From: Pohlia nutans | Lineage: Eukaryota; Streptophyta; Bryopsida; Bryales; Mniaceae | Assembly: GCA_022496805.1 (NCBI GenBank) | Contig: CM040089.1 | Span: forward strand, 3,722,501-3,786,500 | Direction: 5' to 3' | Length of the DNA: 64,000 nt | Shown: piece by piece, positions 39,222 to 50,710 of the stretch | Position numbering within the stretch: the first letter of the stretch is position 1 | Layout: every line of letters begins with the position of its first letter | The notes under the pieces: model-generated | Databases searched by the model: none | The model's input: the letters and a program-made list of their open reading frames with translations, nothing else | Told to the model about the DNA's origin: nothing | Translations under genes and position numbers: made by a program

Positions 39222-39329
39222 ATGCGTCGTTTCTCACTCTGGAGGATCCTGTTCATTGTTGGGTTTCACTGGACATGCTTGTCCTACGTGACGAATCGCA
39301 CTCCCCAAGTCCATCCAAAAACCTGGTGA
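39222..39329 (+). CDS. Possible first exon or 35-residue peptide
   Basis: ATG at 39222 opens a 35-residue frame with a basic start (MRRFSLWR) followed by a hydrophobic stretch (ILFIVGFHWTCL), ending at TGA 39327-39329. The stop lies inside a strong splice-donor match, CCTG|GTGAGT, so this could be a first exon of a gene whose rest was cut off by the Tc1/mariner element starting at 39665. No homology recognised; may be chance. Confidence 0.2.
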   Translation: MRRFSLWRILFIVGFHWTCLSYVTNRTPQVHPKTW

Positions 39330-39894
39330 GTGCAAAGTGGCGCCGTTTGACTCACAGGAGTGAAAAGCGACAACTTCTCCTTGTAGTGAACACAGGTCAT
39401 GAAACAGCTAGCCTGAAACGGATGAAGTAAAATGTATTTTTCTAAACTAGGGGTTAAGAAGATGGGTTCAAGATTACGTGTGGTATTTGGTGAAACATAA
39501 CCTTTCTATCAATCAGGGATTAGGATTTGTAAGTAGTGGTTTATAAACACTAAGAACTTCTAGTTTGAAATGGAACGGGAGTCAAAATCCAAAATCATTA
39601 TTCTTGAACAAAACTAGTGATAGTTGAAACTTGATTTTTAAAAGTTTATGTTATTAAACATCTACGGTCACTCAAAAAATTGAGTCTATGTTTGAGTCAA
39701 TTTCATGGGATTGAGAATTCCATAAAAACAAATGAGCAAATTCAAAAACTTTCTACACAAAAATTGTAAAGCATGAAGTAATGAACAACATTTAAGTGAT
39801 AGGAAACAAAATATATTAACTCATTGTGAGATACAAGATTTTGAAATTAGGTATGTACGTTGACTCTATTTTTTGAGCGCTTTCTACAAAGCAC

Positions 39895-40893
39895 TCAAAA
39901 ATTTGTCCACCTTCCTTTTGCATTCAAACCAGTTACAATACGAGCAGACATGCTAGCATACAAGTTCCTACATTCATCTACACTAATGCAAGGGTAGACA
40001 TCTTGCACACGATTCCACAACTCATGAAGATTCTTTGGAATAGTAGGATAGAAATTCAATCGCCCTTTTAAAGAGGCTCAATCTTGTTCAATGAGATTGA
40101 GGTCATGAGATTGTGTTGGCCACTCCATAACATCATATGGTTGCTTCCAAAACCATTCTTTAACAATTCTAGCTGTGTACATATGAACATTGTCTTGCTG
40201 AAGAATAACTTCATCTAGATCAAAGTCAAAATCAACCAATGTAGAGAATAATTCCTCTTGTAACAACTTCAAATAATTTGTAGCCTTCATCTTCCCATCT
40301 ATCTGGCACACAACACCTATTCCTTTTGATGTTAAACAATTCCAAAACATCATTGAATCTCCACCATGTTTCATTGTTTGTCTAAAAGGCTCTTTTGTCA
40401 CGAACCCAACACCAAACCCTCCCATCAGAGTTGAAACGATTAACCTTTTAACATCACTAAAAACAACCCTCTTTCAATCATTAATTGTCCAATCTTTGTG
40501 TGCTCTAGCAAAATCCTATCTATCGTTCACGTTCTTAGGAGACAAAGCTGGCTTAGAAACCTTCTTTATTGATCCTAAACCAGCTTCTTTCAAGGCACTC
40601 CTCATTGTTTCAACACAAATCCTTACTCGTCTCATTCTTCACTGATTTTGTTGTCTCTACCACGTTTTCTAACTCCCTACAGTGACTGCAGGTATTACTT
40701 ATCGCTTCTCATACTTTGTTAGAGCCTTGATACGCCCTCCTTTTGACATGTTTATGCTCTGAGAGCATTTCTTTCTAATCTTATTCACCGTAAATTGTGA
40801 CAAACCAATAGCTCGTGCTATTTCTCTACTACTCTCATTTTTTTGCAAAAGAGCAACAACATTCAACTCTTTCTCCTTAAGAATCAACCTCAT
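39895..40893 (-). pseudogene. Tc1/mariner DD34E transposase, frameshifted
   Basis: The N-terminal helix-turn-helix part (40893-40699) reads SSREIARAIGLSQFTVNKIR. The middle is frameshifted (40698-40426). The catalytic part includes VILQQDNVHMYTARIVKEWF and VMEWPTQSHDLNLIE, with 34 residues between the second Asp and the Glu (DD34E, Tc1-like). Another frameshift at about 40078 precedes the C-terminal piece ending TGLNAKGRWTNF. Not functional as it stands. Confidence 0.88.
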
Positions 40894-41015
40894 AGTATTT
40901 CACAACCTCTTTATACTCACCCTGAATCTTCTACAACTTCAATTCAACACCACCCACAAAAAATTTCACTCCAAACGTATCAAAATTGACAAAGTTTCAC
41001 TCATAGTAAGTTGCT

Positions 41016-41309
41016 TTAACCCTTACACGTCAAGGTAAGCCCCATGGGCTTATTTAAAAGAGAATAATCAAGGAAAAAGTAGATTTTCTCAACCAAATCA
41101 AGCGTGGATTGGTGCATTGGAAAGCTACTGAAAAAGCGATCTAGATTGCAAATTTGCGCCTCATTTGAGAGATTGTGGAATCGTTGGTAAGCAATCAAAG
41201 TTATGAAATTGAACAAGTTTTTGAGGTTGGGGCAGCTGAGATGCCGCAGTGCTACAATGCTATAGTGTTGGCCAGCAGTGTCCCGCAGAGCCGTTTTTGC
41301 ATTTTTTTC

Positions 41310-41353
<44 letters not shown>

Positions 41354-41418
41354 CCCTCCGAAAATTTAAATGCCTTCCGGGCTGCCCCGCCCAGGCCCTC
41401 TTGACGTTTAAGGGTTAA
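41016..41418. mobile_element. TTAA-bounded element, family E, copy 1
   Basis: 403 bp, left TTAACCCTTACACGTCAAGG, right inverted TTAACCCTTAAACGTCAAGA. A GCCCCATGGGC palindrome lies inside the left end. A T-tract (41311-41353) is part of the interior. Inserted inside the Tc1/mariner element. Confidence 0.78.
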
Positions 41419-41635
41419 AAGTGCTCAAAAAACTAAGTCTATCAAAGCAACCTCTCTTCTTCCCTTCTCCCTCAAATTTGAACACGTGTAGTGAGATTAG
41501 GGCAATGTGGCATGCATCTACACTCAAGTAGCTTTCAAGTGGGAAAATTTCTAAAAATAAATCACATCTACAGCTTGAGTTGTAGCACTCCGAAGTTGAT
41601 AAACTCAAATATAGACTCAATTTTTTGAGTGACTG

Positions 41636-43183
41636 TATTTGTAGCCTCTATAGCCCATGGAATGAGATTTGTTCTACAAATGCTGCATGGGGATGTGTAC
41701 ATGAGATGACAATTGAAGTGTTAAGCATTAACATTCATTTCTAATTGGTAATGACATTAAAGTGAACCAAAAAGAAGCAAAACCACATAGTATGTGCGTT
41801 GAGTTTAGAAAATAGGGCATCGCTGAGCACTCTGGTATGGTTTCTCGAAAATCAAAAATAGAATGCAACATAGACTAATTTTACTGTCAAAAAAGATGTC
41901 GAAACTAGTCTATTTTTCCTTTTGATGGGCGCCTCAAGAAAATGAACATAGTCCCAAGATATTCTCATAACCTACACAAGAATAGGAACTTGCTAGCCCA
42001 TGCCTTGCTCGCCCCTTCAACTATGAGGTTAAAATTGGAAGAATATGACCAACTCTTGAGTACAAACATAGCCCCGAGATATTCTCAAACATGAGTTCTC
42101 AACATGTTTTTTGATTACAATTACACTCAATCTCAATGGAGACTCTCGTTTTCTTGATTTTTGCTATGAGTTTTGATTTCAGTTAACTCTATTGTATTGA
42201 ATGGATTGTTGTCGGTTTCAACTCTATATATAACATGATAATCAACACTTGGGATCCTCAAAGTCTAGCTGTTGGGATTGGCCACTCATGAGTTTACCAT
42301 ACCCGGCCGTCAAAGTTGACAAAAATAATTATAAAGTGAGAAGCCCCATTTTGTAGGAATTTTTTTTAAAAAAAAAAAGAAAGAAAACATCTATAATAAA
42401 ATAAAATAAAATCTTAGAGATTGAAGATCATTCCGGCAATTTTTATTATGAGGCATAAGCTGCGGACCCTGACGGCCGGGTACGGTATCATCAGTGTCCT
42501 GTCCACAACTTCTGAAATCCATGAATGGAAATGCCATCAGTATAGTACAGTAAACTTGTCATGGATATTCAATTCTTCATTCTGTTGCCTCTGGTGGTGT
42601 TAGTTGTCCTGTGCAATGAAAAAGAAGGACCTGTGTAATGGATGAGTGAGGAAGTACCGACGGGTTGTAGAAATCCCAGATGCACCCATGGTATGAGGTA
42701 CTGGCGTACTGCTGAACGAGAGTTTTCATGGCCAAACCACAAGAACACAACCATGAAAATGGCAGATGCGTTAGAGTTATTCGTAAAGTCAAGGAGGGGT
42801 AGCCCCTCTGCAACACTGAGTTTTCAAGCTTCAATTAGAAATCGTAAAGATTGACAGTCACAAGGAGCCAAGCGCTTGCTTTGAGCAAGCACGTGGGTTG
42901 GTGTGGGGGCATGTGAAGATTCTGTGGTGGGAACTTGAATGTGCATTGGGGGAGCTTATCTAGCTTTGGGAAGGTGTCATGTTGGAATCTCCTTGACAAC
43001 GCAGTGCGTTTTGATTGGTCGGAAAAAAAAAGGAGCCAAAACTTGTTTTCGTCGCCTTTCAAACTATTATACCAATTTTGCCTTGTCTTTTCTCTTGTGG
43101 AAATTTTTGCTCGACTTTACGGATAACTCTATTGTACCTCCACGTTATGGACTAATAATTGTGGACCCACGTATTTGCACGGT
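41636..43183. other. No gene recognised; holds one MITE
   Basis: Apart from the MITE at 42295-42487, nothing is recognised. Short overlapping frames at 42.5-43.1 kb show no family motif. Confidence 0.4.
42295..42487. mobile_element. CCGTAC-type MITE, 193 bp
   Basis: TA-flanked. Left CCATACCCGGCCGTCAAAGT, right inverted CCGTACCCGGCCGTCAGGGT. The best-preserved copy of this family in the window. Confidence 0.75.
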
Positions 43184-43743
43184 TTAACCTCTAAACGTCC
43201 TCACCCCTCTCCAAATTCGGCAGTTTTGCAAAGATGCATTGTAAAATGCAACTAAGAGGGATATTTTGAACTTGATGTATGAATAAAAGTTGTACATTAT
43301 ATTTAGATTCTATCCATACGATTGCTATTACCAATATGTTTGTATAAAATTTGAAACTTGAAATTCAAAAATATTTTGTAATTCAATTACGAATAAGATA
43401 TTGACAATCTATGGATGAAATTTGTTGTGATGGGTTGAAATGTAATACTCTAAGTGTAGTGATTTTTGAAGATTTTTTGGTTGCTTAATTTTATGAGTTT
43501 ATTTTTTCAAGATCACATTTAGACTAAAATCTTCAAATTTTTTGGTGAATCACTGCAACATGAAATAATGTATAAATTTTTCACAAATCATCCCTTCCTA
43601 ATCGGATCACACATGGATAAAACTATCTTGCCATAAAAGTTTATAGTATTTTATTTCCTTGCAAAAAGTGCATGACGGATGAGAAAACGTGTATGAAATT
43701 TGTACATCGTCCAAAAATGGACGGTTGGACAATTAGGGGTTAA
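43184..43743. mobile_element. TTAA-bounded element, family A, copy 4 (reversed)
   Basis: 560 bp in the opposite orientation to the other copies: TTAACCTCTAAACG at the low end, AATTAGGGGTTAA at the high end. The hairpin is at 43708-43723 (CGTCCA...TGGACG). Confidence 0.82.
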
Positions 43744-44302
43744 GGTGGGGTGAGCTAAAATTGCCCATGTTTTAAAAGCATCTTCTATCATGGGATTCAT
43801 ATTGAAGTTTTCTTTTTTTCATTTTTCAATTGTCTCTTATAGCGATACTTGGTTTGAATCTTGAAACTTTCTCTACTACCACTTGGGATATTGGATACAG
43901 AATTTCGATATTTTTAAGGCCATGACATTACATAATTTTCCTTCCATGCTGCTAACTCTTCCCTTCCCAATCATAGTGCATACATGGCTTGTAAACCAAA
44001 GTATCAATTTATGAACCACATCTTGACCAATTTCCAACTTAGAAAACTTACAAGTCTATAAGTTTAAGTTATTCACATGTAGCAATTTCCAAGATTAATA
44101 ATCTAGTACTTTGACTACTAGATTTACTTTTTGCTAATAGCGAGGGAAGGTTTGTAGCGAGAGAGGGTAATTAGTGGAGGTGACACTAAAATGTAAATAA
44201 GTGCGAAATGAAGATTTCAGCCACTCAGTAAAAATTTCAGCCCTCGCCAATTTCATGATTTTGCAAAATAGAGCATGTCTTTTGAATTAGTACCACACGC
44301 AC

Positions 44303-44620
44303 TACCGTACGTGGAAGGCAGGGTCGGCACTTTCATATCAAATAATTAATAAAAGTTGAAATAGTGGAGGTCGGCACTTTCAAAGTAATTATTAAGAAAT
44401 CGGCTATTAATAGCTAACATTAAAAAAATCCGGCGGCTAAACGTTTTATTTTATTTTTTGTCTACGATTTTTGTTGAGTGTTATGTTTTTAATTTTTTTT
44501 TTCGGCTTTTTATTGACTTTATTTTTGTTGATTTCGACAAAATACTTAATAAATTTATTTATTTATTCGGCATTTTTTTGGGGAATTATTTTCTGCCGAC
44601 CCTGCCTTCCACGTACGATA
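44303..44620. mobile_element. CCGTACGTGG MITE, copy 2
   Basis: TA-flanked, 318 bp, left CCGTACGTGGAAGGCAGGGT, right inverted TCGTACGTGGAAGGCAGGGT. Reverse-orientation copy of 18173-18494. Confidence 0.82.
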
Positions 44621-45086
44621 TTAGTAAAAAGTAGTGTACTATGTTAGCTTGAATAGCATATTAATAATTTTGCTAGGGTCAGAATGGTACTACTATGCCT
44701 AATATTTGATTTATTTTGGAAAGATGACTTGGACAATTACTAAAATCTCTTCAATATTAGGCAAAGCCAAAGACACAATAGAATTAATCGAAAAGAAGCT
44801 CCCAAAGAGGAAACTCAGCTCAAACTCATGTTAGACTCGTTTTGAGTTGAAGAAAGCTCCAAAACTAAGACTAAGCCGAGTTTTTAAATTCTCTAAAACA
44901 AGCACCTGACAATATCTTAGCTGCGGGACCCTCAGTTGCAAACATGTTCCCCCAACCCTCAGTTGCTATTCAATTCGAGACCAAGTTACTATTCACTAAG
45001 AATATGTGACAGTGGATCTTATTTTTAGTGACAAGACTCTTGACTCCTGTTGCAACCTCTTTTGTTTTCGGTTAACTCAAAGGTTG

Positions 45087-45134
45087 AAAGAACAAATGTG
45101 TTTTTTTTTTTTTTTTTTGAAAAGAACAAATGTG
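45087..45134. mobile_element. Poly(T) insertion with 14-bp target duplication
   Basis: AAAGAACAAATGTG occurs at 45087-45100 and again at 45121-45134, separated only by an 18-base T run plus GA. This is the footprint of target-primed reverse transcription in which nothing but the poly(A) tail was copied. Confidence 0.7.
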
Positions 45135-45333
45135 TTCATAGTTCAAATTTTGGAATAACTAATGGAGGGAAAAAAAATCATTAAATTTCAAGAATTTCAA
45201 TAATTTCCCAGAGTTCAATAATTGAAATAATAATTAATTTTCACCTCATCTGAGCCACGAGTAGCGTACTGTAAGCAAGCGTAATCACTGCCAACCACAA
45301 CGCTGCTGTAGAAACAACAACAATGTTATGGTA

Positions 45334-46298
45334 TACCGTACCTTCCAAGCAGCTTCGTCTTTAATTAATTCAAAAAAGTCAAGTCGAATTTTTTTGGAAA
45401 TTATGAGTAGATTTTGCCGAATACCATAGTAATTGTTTTTTGGAATAGTCGAAATGTTGAAATATTACCATTTTTCACATATTTTAACATTATTTAGAGT
45501 AGGAGAGTGTGAGTTCTAGGGGAAGAAAGAGCTGACCTTGTAATCAAGTTCATTCCAAGTCACTCCCAAATGATATGGGATATGAACTTGCAAGCTCATG
45601 TGAATTCTCACCACACCATATTTTCAGTAAACTTTGATGCACAATTGAGCATACCAAATGATCTTATTTTGAAATGTTTTCAACTAAGAAAAGTGAGAAG
45701 GACAAGTTGTCTATCACCTCCAAAAAGAAATTTGTAATTTGAAGTTTTTATGCATGATATATAGACAAAATTCAGTAAGGCTATGAAAAACGTGCATGAG
45801 TTGAATGAGAAGAACATGTGTTGTGATCAGACTTTTGAGGCTCAATTGTGCATAGTAGAATATCTTATTTTGAGAATTGTTCAACTAAGATTAGTTGCAT
45901 TTTCACGTAATCTTTCACTTCCAAAAAGAATTTTGTGATTTGATGTATTTTTGCTCAAGTTATTCACATTTTTGTAAAGGAGTTTAACCGGTGATTAAGA
46001 AGAACAAGAAGTGAGAGTTCTACATATCCCACATTCATTGTTGGCACTAGTGTCCTGAATTTTGTATAAAGCACAAGACTACCGGTACACTACACTCAAT
46101 CATTACCTTGCAAGTGAAGTAATCCATATTGTGGTACTAACTTGCAAGGCCCATTTGGATGAATGATGAAAATACAATATCATGTTTTTTCAAGAAAACG
46201 AATTTAACTAATCTATAAAAATAGCAAACGAACATGACTTTTTGAAAAATATTAAATATTCGTTTGAAGCATGACGAAGCTGCTTGGAAGGTACGGTA
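45334..46298. mobile_element. CCGTACCTTCC element, 965 bp non-autonomous
   Basis: Flanking TA and perfect terminal inverted repeats of about 24 bp (CCGTACCTTCCAAGCAGCTT at both ends, continuing CGTC). No transposase inside. The identical ends suggest it is among the younger insertions here. Confidence 0.82.
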
Positions 46299-46781
46299 CT
46301 CAAATTTCCACACAAAAGTCTTCAATATATCCAGGTCTGTAGTCTGTACAACCTTCTGCAAACTCTTGAGAATTGTTCCAGAATACGTCATAATCCCACT
46401 ATCCAAAACGTTGTTCTCAAAATCCATCCACGCCTTTACACTCAGTAAGTAGGCTACGTTGTTTTCGACACATTACTGCACAGAATTCTGCCTGAGGGTA
46501 GACACAGGCTGGCTGGTGCAACATATACTGGGCTACTTCTATGAAATTGCAGGCGGGGCAACTGGCTACCAACTCGGGGAAAAATTAGTTTCACACAGCT
46601 GTGAGTGGAATCACAGAAGCAGCCTGTATCTCCTCGAGAGTAAAATCTACAGAAACAAGACTTCGTGACATTTCCTGAAACCTGCACTTTGATGAGTATT
46701 CATTCAGACGTCCACCAACACCACATTAGCTGCTGATGGACACAGCTTCTGTATTACCCCAACTGGTACAACTGTGCCTCC

Positions 46782-49700
46782 TCAGTTGCCACCAAGGCCA
46801 TGATGGTTGAAATCCTCAACGATAGACTGTACTGAGGGTGTTTTGTTCGACAGGATATCTGAACCTCCAGACCTGTTGAAGGATGCAGGAAACTCAAACT
46901 GATCAGCTACTCCCACGCTGCTTGCAAGGTAGAACACCATGGATTCCACCACTTGCGTGTTAGGAAGAACTTCATCAGGCAGAGCAGGACAACATCGGGG
47001 TAGGAACCCAGGCTTGTCACGGAACTTGGAATGCAGTGCAAAAACTCCGCGACAGAAGATAAATCTGCAGAGGCGAAAACAGAATATGAGAATGTACATG
47101 TTTTCATTTCTTTGCATACCAAGAAAGGTTTAAGGTAGGGAACCTATTCCCATGGCTTTCCGGCTATTTTGAGTGGTTTTTGTTATTAGAATGTAATATG
47201 CTTATCTATTTTTATTTTTGGCGGGTCTTGTTCAATGATGGGCAGGTACTGGTCAAAGGATCCTTAAATGAAGCCTCCTATTGGATTTGAGATATCCTCA
47301 AGTAAGGGTTTGGGTAAGTGTAAGGTCTCAAATCCAACATCATCCTACATTCTAGAAATCTATGGTCAATACCCGCCCATCATTAGTCTTTTCCTCATGT
47401 TTGAGGGATTCCAACTAAAATATGTATGATTTCAAAATGTTATGAACTACAATGTATCTCTAGGAAGCATCTTTGATAGAACCTAGAAGTATCTCATGTC
47501 TTACAAGTCACATGTTTAGATGTCACTTGCATTGTAAATGGGTGACTTTTCAAAACATGCAAGAGAGACTCCTGTACAAATGCGTTCCATGCCTTAGCAT
47601 GCAACAAATCCGCCCAATGAGGTACGAAAGGGGGGAACTGTACCTTAGTACAAGCTGACGAAGAAAAGGATCAAATAATACACGAGCCCAGACGTGGCTG
47701 ATACTAGTTGACGATGCAAGGATGTTTCCCAGGTCTGCAAGTAGAGTTGAAAATAACTTCTCTGTATGTTCAAGTTGGCCCTGCTCCATGCATCAAAAAG
47801 TTTGTTAAAAAAGTGCAGCTCTTCTACTGCACGGAAACCAACAATCATTAGCTTCGTGAATATCTTGACTCTGGCAAGAATGTGAGAAAAAGACCCTAAA
47901 GTGCAGACGTCAAGAAGGAATGGTCACCACCTAATTCAAACTTAGAAAGCAGGTCCATATGGGACTACTTACCTTTTGCAAGGTTGAGATTGAGATTCCA
48001 ACAACTCGACAGAATGCAAGAAACGGGGCAGTCAGGAAAAATGTGAACACGTTGCCACAGCTGTTGGGATATGATACAGAAGCTGGGACTCCTACGCCTT
48101 TATCATCAGGCTGCAAACTAGGTGACAGCAATAAAACTGCTGGTTCTCCTCTCTCATTCCCACTGAGGCTCTGCAGGTGCAACTCCAGGTCAGATGGTTA
48201 TATCATGCAATAAGACTATTCATAACTAGACTGAAACATACAAACGATAAATCCTCTATTCTGATGCAGGCAATGCACTTTGCAACTTGAGCGAACTGTC
48301 ATGAAATGTAAGACTGCTTAACGTCTCTTGTAAGACTAAACTCATGTATACTCGGAAGCTATTGGGAAAATCGCGCCTAACTGTAATGGTATGAGTACAA
48401 TCACAAAGGCAGGCAGGCAAGCATTTAATAATCAGAACAATGGAATTACCTCAAAGACCGAGCTGTTGTCACTGTCAACCACAATGAACAAAGGCCGGCG
48501 CGTAAAAGGAAGAATGTCACTTGGATAGAGGAAGTTGTCGCCTGTGTAAGAATTAAATGAAAAGCAAGAAGTCAATTTACAGAGACAAGTACGCGCTATC
48601 CACAAACCCCTAAAAAGTGTATTATGGTCACTTATTTTTTGTACATCCTCAACAGAATAATAAATGTCACGGAAGGGGAAAGTTCAATACCTGGACTGCG
48701 CCTTGACCCCAGCCAAAGCCCCGGGGAGGAGCTACCAGCTGACTCCAATGATGAGATCCGATCCCCATAAATCCCTTTCCTGGGACTATCTGCAGGAGTA
48801 CTCGCTGTTGAAGTGTCACTTTGATCAACATCCGTCCCCTCGGCACCAGCAGGCTTCATGTAGGATTGAATCTGACTGATTGTTAACTGATTCAAGCTTA
48901 GAGTTGGAGTAAGAGAAACGATCTTATTTCCAGCTGCCATATCCATCGTCAAGTTTGTTGAAGATGCGTGAGAAGACGTAAACCGCGCTGACTTGCCTGC
49001 ATTAGAAAGCATTGGTTACAGCCCCAACCACAGACATGCAACTTCCACAGGGAAATCGAACCAGGATGAATAATAAGTACCTGATGCTGCTACATAAAGC
49101 AATATACAAGAATTAGCTGGCACCTCTTCACACACTGTAGCCAACACCTGGAAAGAAACGTGTTCTTACTGTCAGGCACCAATCACGGTTTATTATTCCA
49201 ACAGAGACCTCAAGAATCGAGTTTAATAGAAAGAGCTCTAGTACCACATCACTGCAAGGATCGCGAAAAGAAACGTAAAGATGGTATCACTCACTAGTAG
49301 CAAGTGCTGGACTGATGGACGATACAAAATATACTTGTGGGGATTGGGTGGCAAGCTCGGATCAGGGATTTCCTCTACAACTCCAACATGCCCTGATGCA
49401 CTCATCTTATTGCTGGGTTCACCAACCCGTGTGCGATACAGAGAACCACTCGGCTCCCACTCCAAAGCTTGGAGCATTCGGAATGTATCCAAAGACAGCT
49501 CACTAAACTTGACCTGAAAACAAACAGAAGTTGTTAGATATGAATACTACGTACATGTACAATTTGTGTGAGACATAAACCAGAGGCATAACTACTAACC
49601 TCACTGTGATAGTAGCTAGCAAGAATAGCATCCTCCAGTCGCAGAGGTTTGGCACCTTCCAGCCTGTCAACCACCGGAATTGATGAAGGGTGAGGATCCA

Positions 49701-50710
49701 GAAGCACACTGTATCTTAAAGGCCTGCTGATCTCACACGCAGCATCAGCTTTCATGAAGCGAATTATCTCTTGCACCACCACTTTCCACTCCTTGGCGTC
49801 GATACCCTGCATCCAGGTAGGTACCCACATCCTTGAGAACACACATTTAAGATCCCTACACCTTTTCAAATCCATATGATCTAAAAGCCATGAGAAAATG
49901 TGTAGCCTCTCTAGAAGGCTGAAACATGGTTCACCTTGGAGGGATTTAAAGAGAAAATAGTTTGCCAACATGGCGTCAATGAACACCTGGTACGCGCGGC
50001 TGAACTCCTCGACAAGGGTACGAAGTTGGCGAACCAGCAGCTGCACCATCTCCCTCCGGTTCAGGAGCAAGCAAATCACAATGAAGCGTGCACAGTAGCG
50101 AAGCTGTTTGTTGGCCAACGGAGCATCCTTGTCATTGTCTTTGAAGTAATCCCGGGTCAGAATGGCTTCGTAGAAAATGAAAGACTCGGACAGAAACTTG
50201 GCATCGCTCGTGCGCAGGTAATAGTTGTAGTACAACTGGCCAATTCGAGATGCAATTTCGCCTATCTCCCATCGTTTCAAGCCAACCTCCACCAATTGAT
50301 GACGATGCTCTTGCTGGAACTTCCATAGCTTGGAGTAAACCTGGTTGCATGTCGAAAACAAGCTCATCAGAAAAACCAGGATTGTACACTACACTAGAAA
50401 AATGACACTTCTAGGTTCTCTCAGATGCTTCCATGAAATATGACTCAAGGCTCATGATTGGGACCTTACTACTACTACTACTACTACTACTTCAACAATT
50501 CATAACTTGTTCATATGGTATCCTCTCGAGGAAAACAGGTTCATCAGATTGTACACTGCAGTCGGGATTCACCTGAAAGGCTTTGTGGAAATAGTAATCC
50601 CATTTGTTTCGGCCGAACGGAGGAAAATCCCGCAGTCGAGCGAACTTACTGTACGCCTTGTCGACCAACGCTCGATATTCCTCACTAGGAGAATGAACCA
50701 CAGGTCCCAT
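46782..50710 (-). CDS. SCAI-like protein (DUF3550/UPF0682 family), 10 exons
   Basis: Spliced gene, high-to-low exons: 50710-50573, 50340-49987, 49806-49600, 49513-49295, 49147-49081, 48996-48691, 48541-48450, 48170-47973, 47780-47644, 47064-46782. The total is 2001 bases, or 666 residues, with frame continuous across every GT/AG junction. Visible family blocks: FGRNKWDYYFHKAFQ in exon 1; LKRWEIGEIASRIGQLYY and ANKQLRYCARFIVICLLLNR in exon 2; AKEWKVVVQEIIRFMKAD in exon 3; DNFLYPSDILPFTRRPLF in exon 7; FTFFLTAPFLAFCR in exon 8; FIFCRGVFALHSKFRDKPGF in exon 10. The middle (exon 6, about residues 329-430) is Ser/Thr-rich and probably a disordered linker. The start is the ATG at 50710; an in-frame TGA lies just upstream. 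Human SCAI is a nuclear cofactor that represses MRTF/SRF transcription and acts in DNA-break repair. The role of the plant DUF3550 proteins is not settled, so function here is by family only. Confidence 0.93.
47233..47386. mobile_element. Small MITE in last intron of SCAI-like gene
   Basis: The left end (AATGATGGGCAGGTACTGGTC) and the reverse complement of the right end (AATGATGGGCGGGTATTGACC) form imperfect terminal inverted repeats; a subterminal match (GGATTTGAGA / CTCAAATCC) extends them. The element is about 154 bp and lies wholly in the intron between exons 9 and 10 (47065-47643). Superfamily unclear. Confidence 0.55.
49807..49986 (-). other. SCAI-like intron 2, in frame and stop-free (exitron-like)
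   Basis: This 180-base segment lies between CGTACCAG|GTGTTC and ATGCAG|GGTATC on the minus strand. It is called an intron because family members run straight from the conserved helix ending SRAYQ into the AKEWKVVVQEI block. Unusually, the length is a multiple of three and the segment has no stop, so retention would add 60 residues (starting VFIDAMLANY) without breaking the protein. It could also be a real lineage-specific exon; only transcripts would tell. Confidence 0.6.

Larger units (their letters stand above)
39665..41635 (-). mobile_element. Tc1/mariner-type element
   Basis: Terminal inverted repeats of about 35 bp (CRGTCACTCAAAAAATTGAG at both ends) are flanked by TA at 39663-39664 and 41636-41637. 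The length is 1971 bp, but about 1.57 kb once the TTAA element at 41016-41418 is subtracted, which is normal for this superfamily. Contains a broken transposase on the minus strand. Confidence 0.88.

Noticed and set aside
49936..50328. 130-residue open frame on the plus strand
   Set aside because: It lies antisense to exon 2 of the SCAI-like gene and has no family motif; a shadow of coding sequence.
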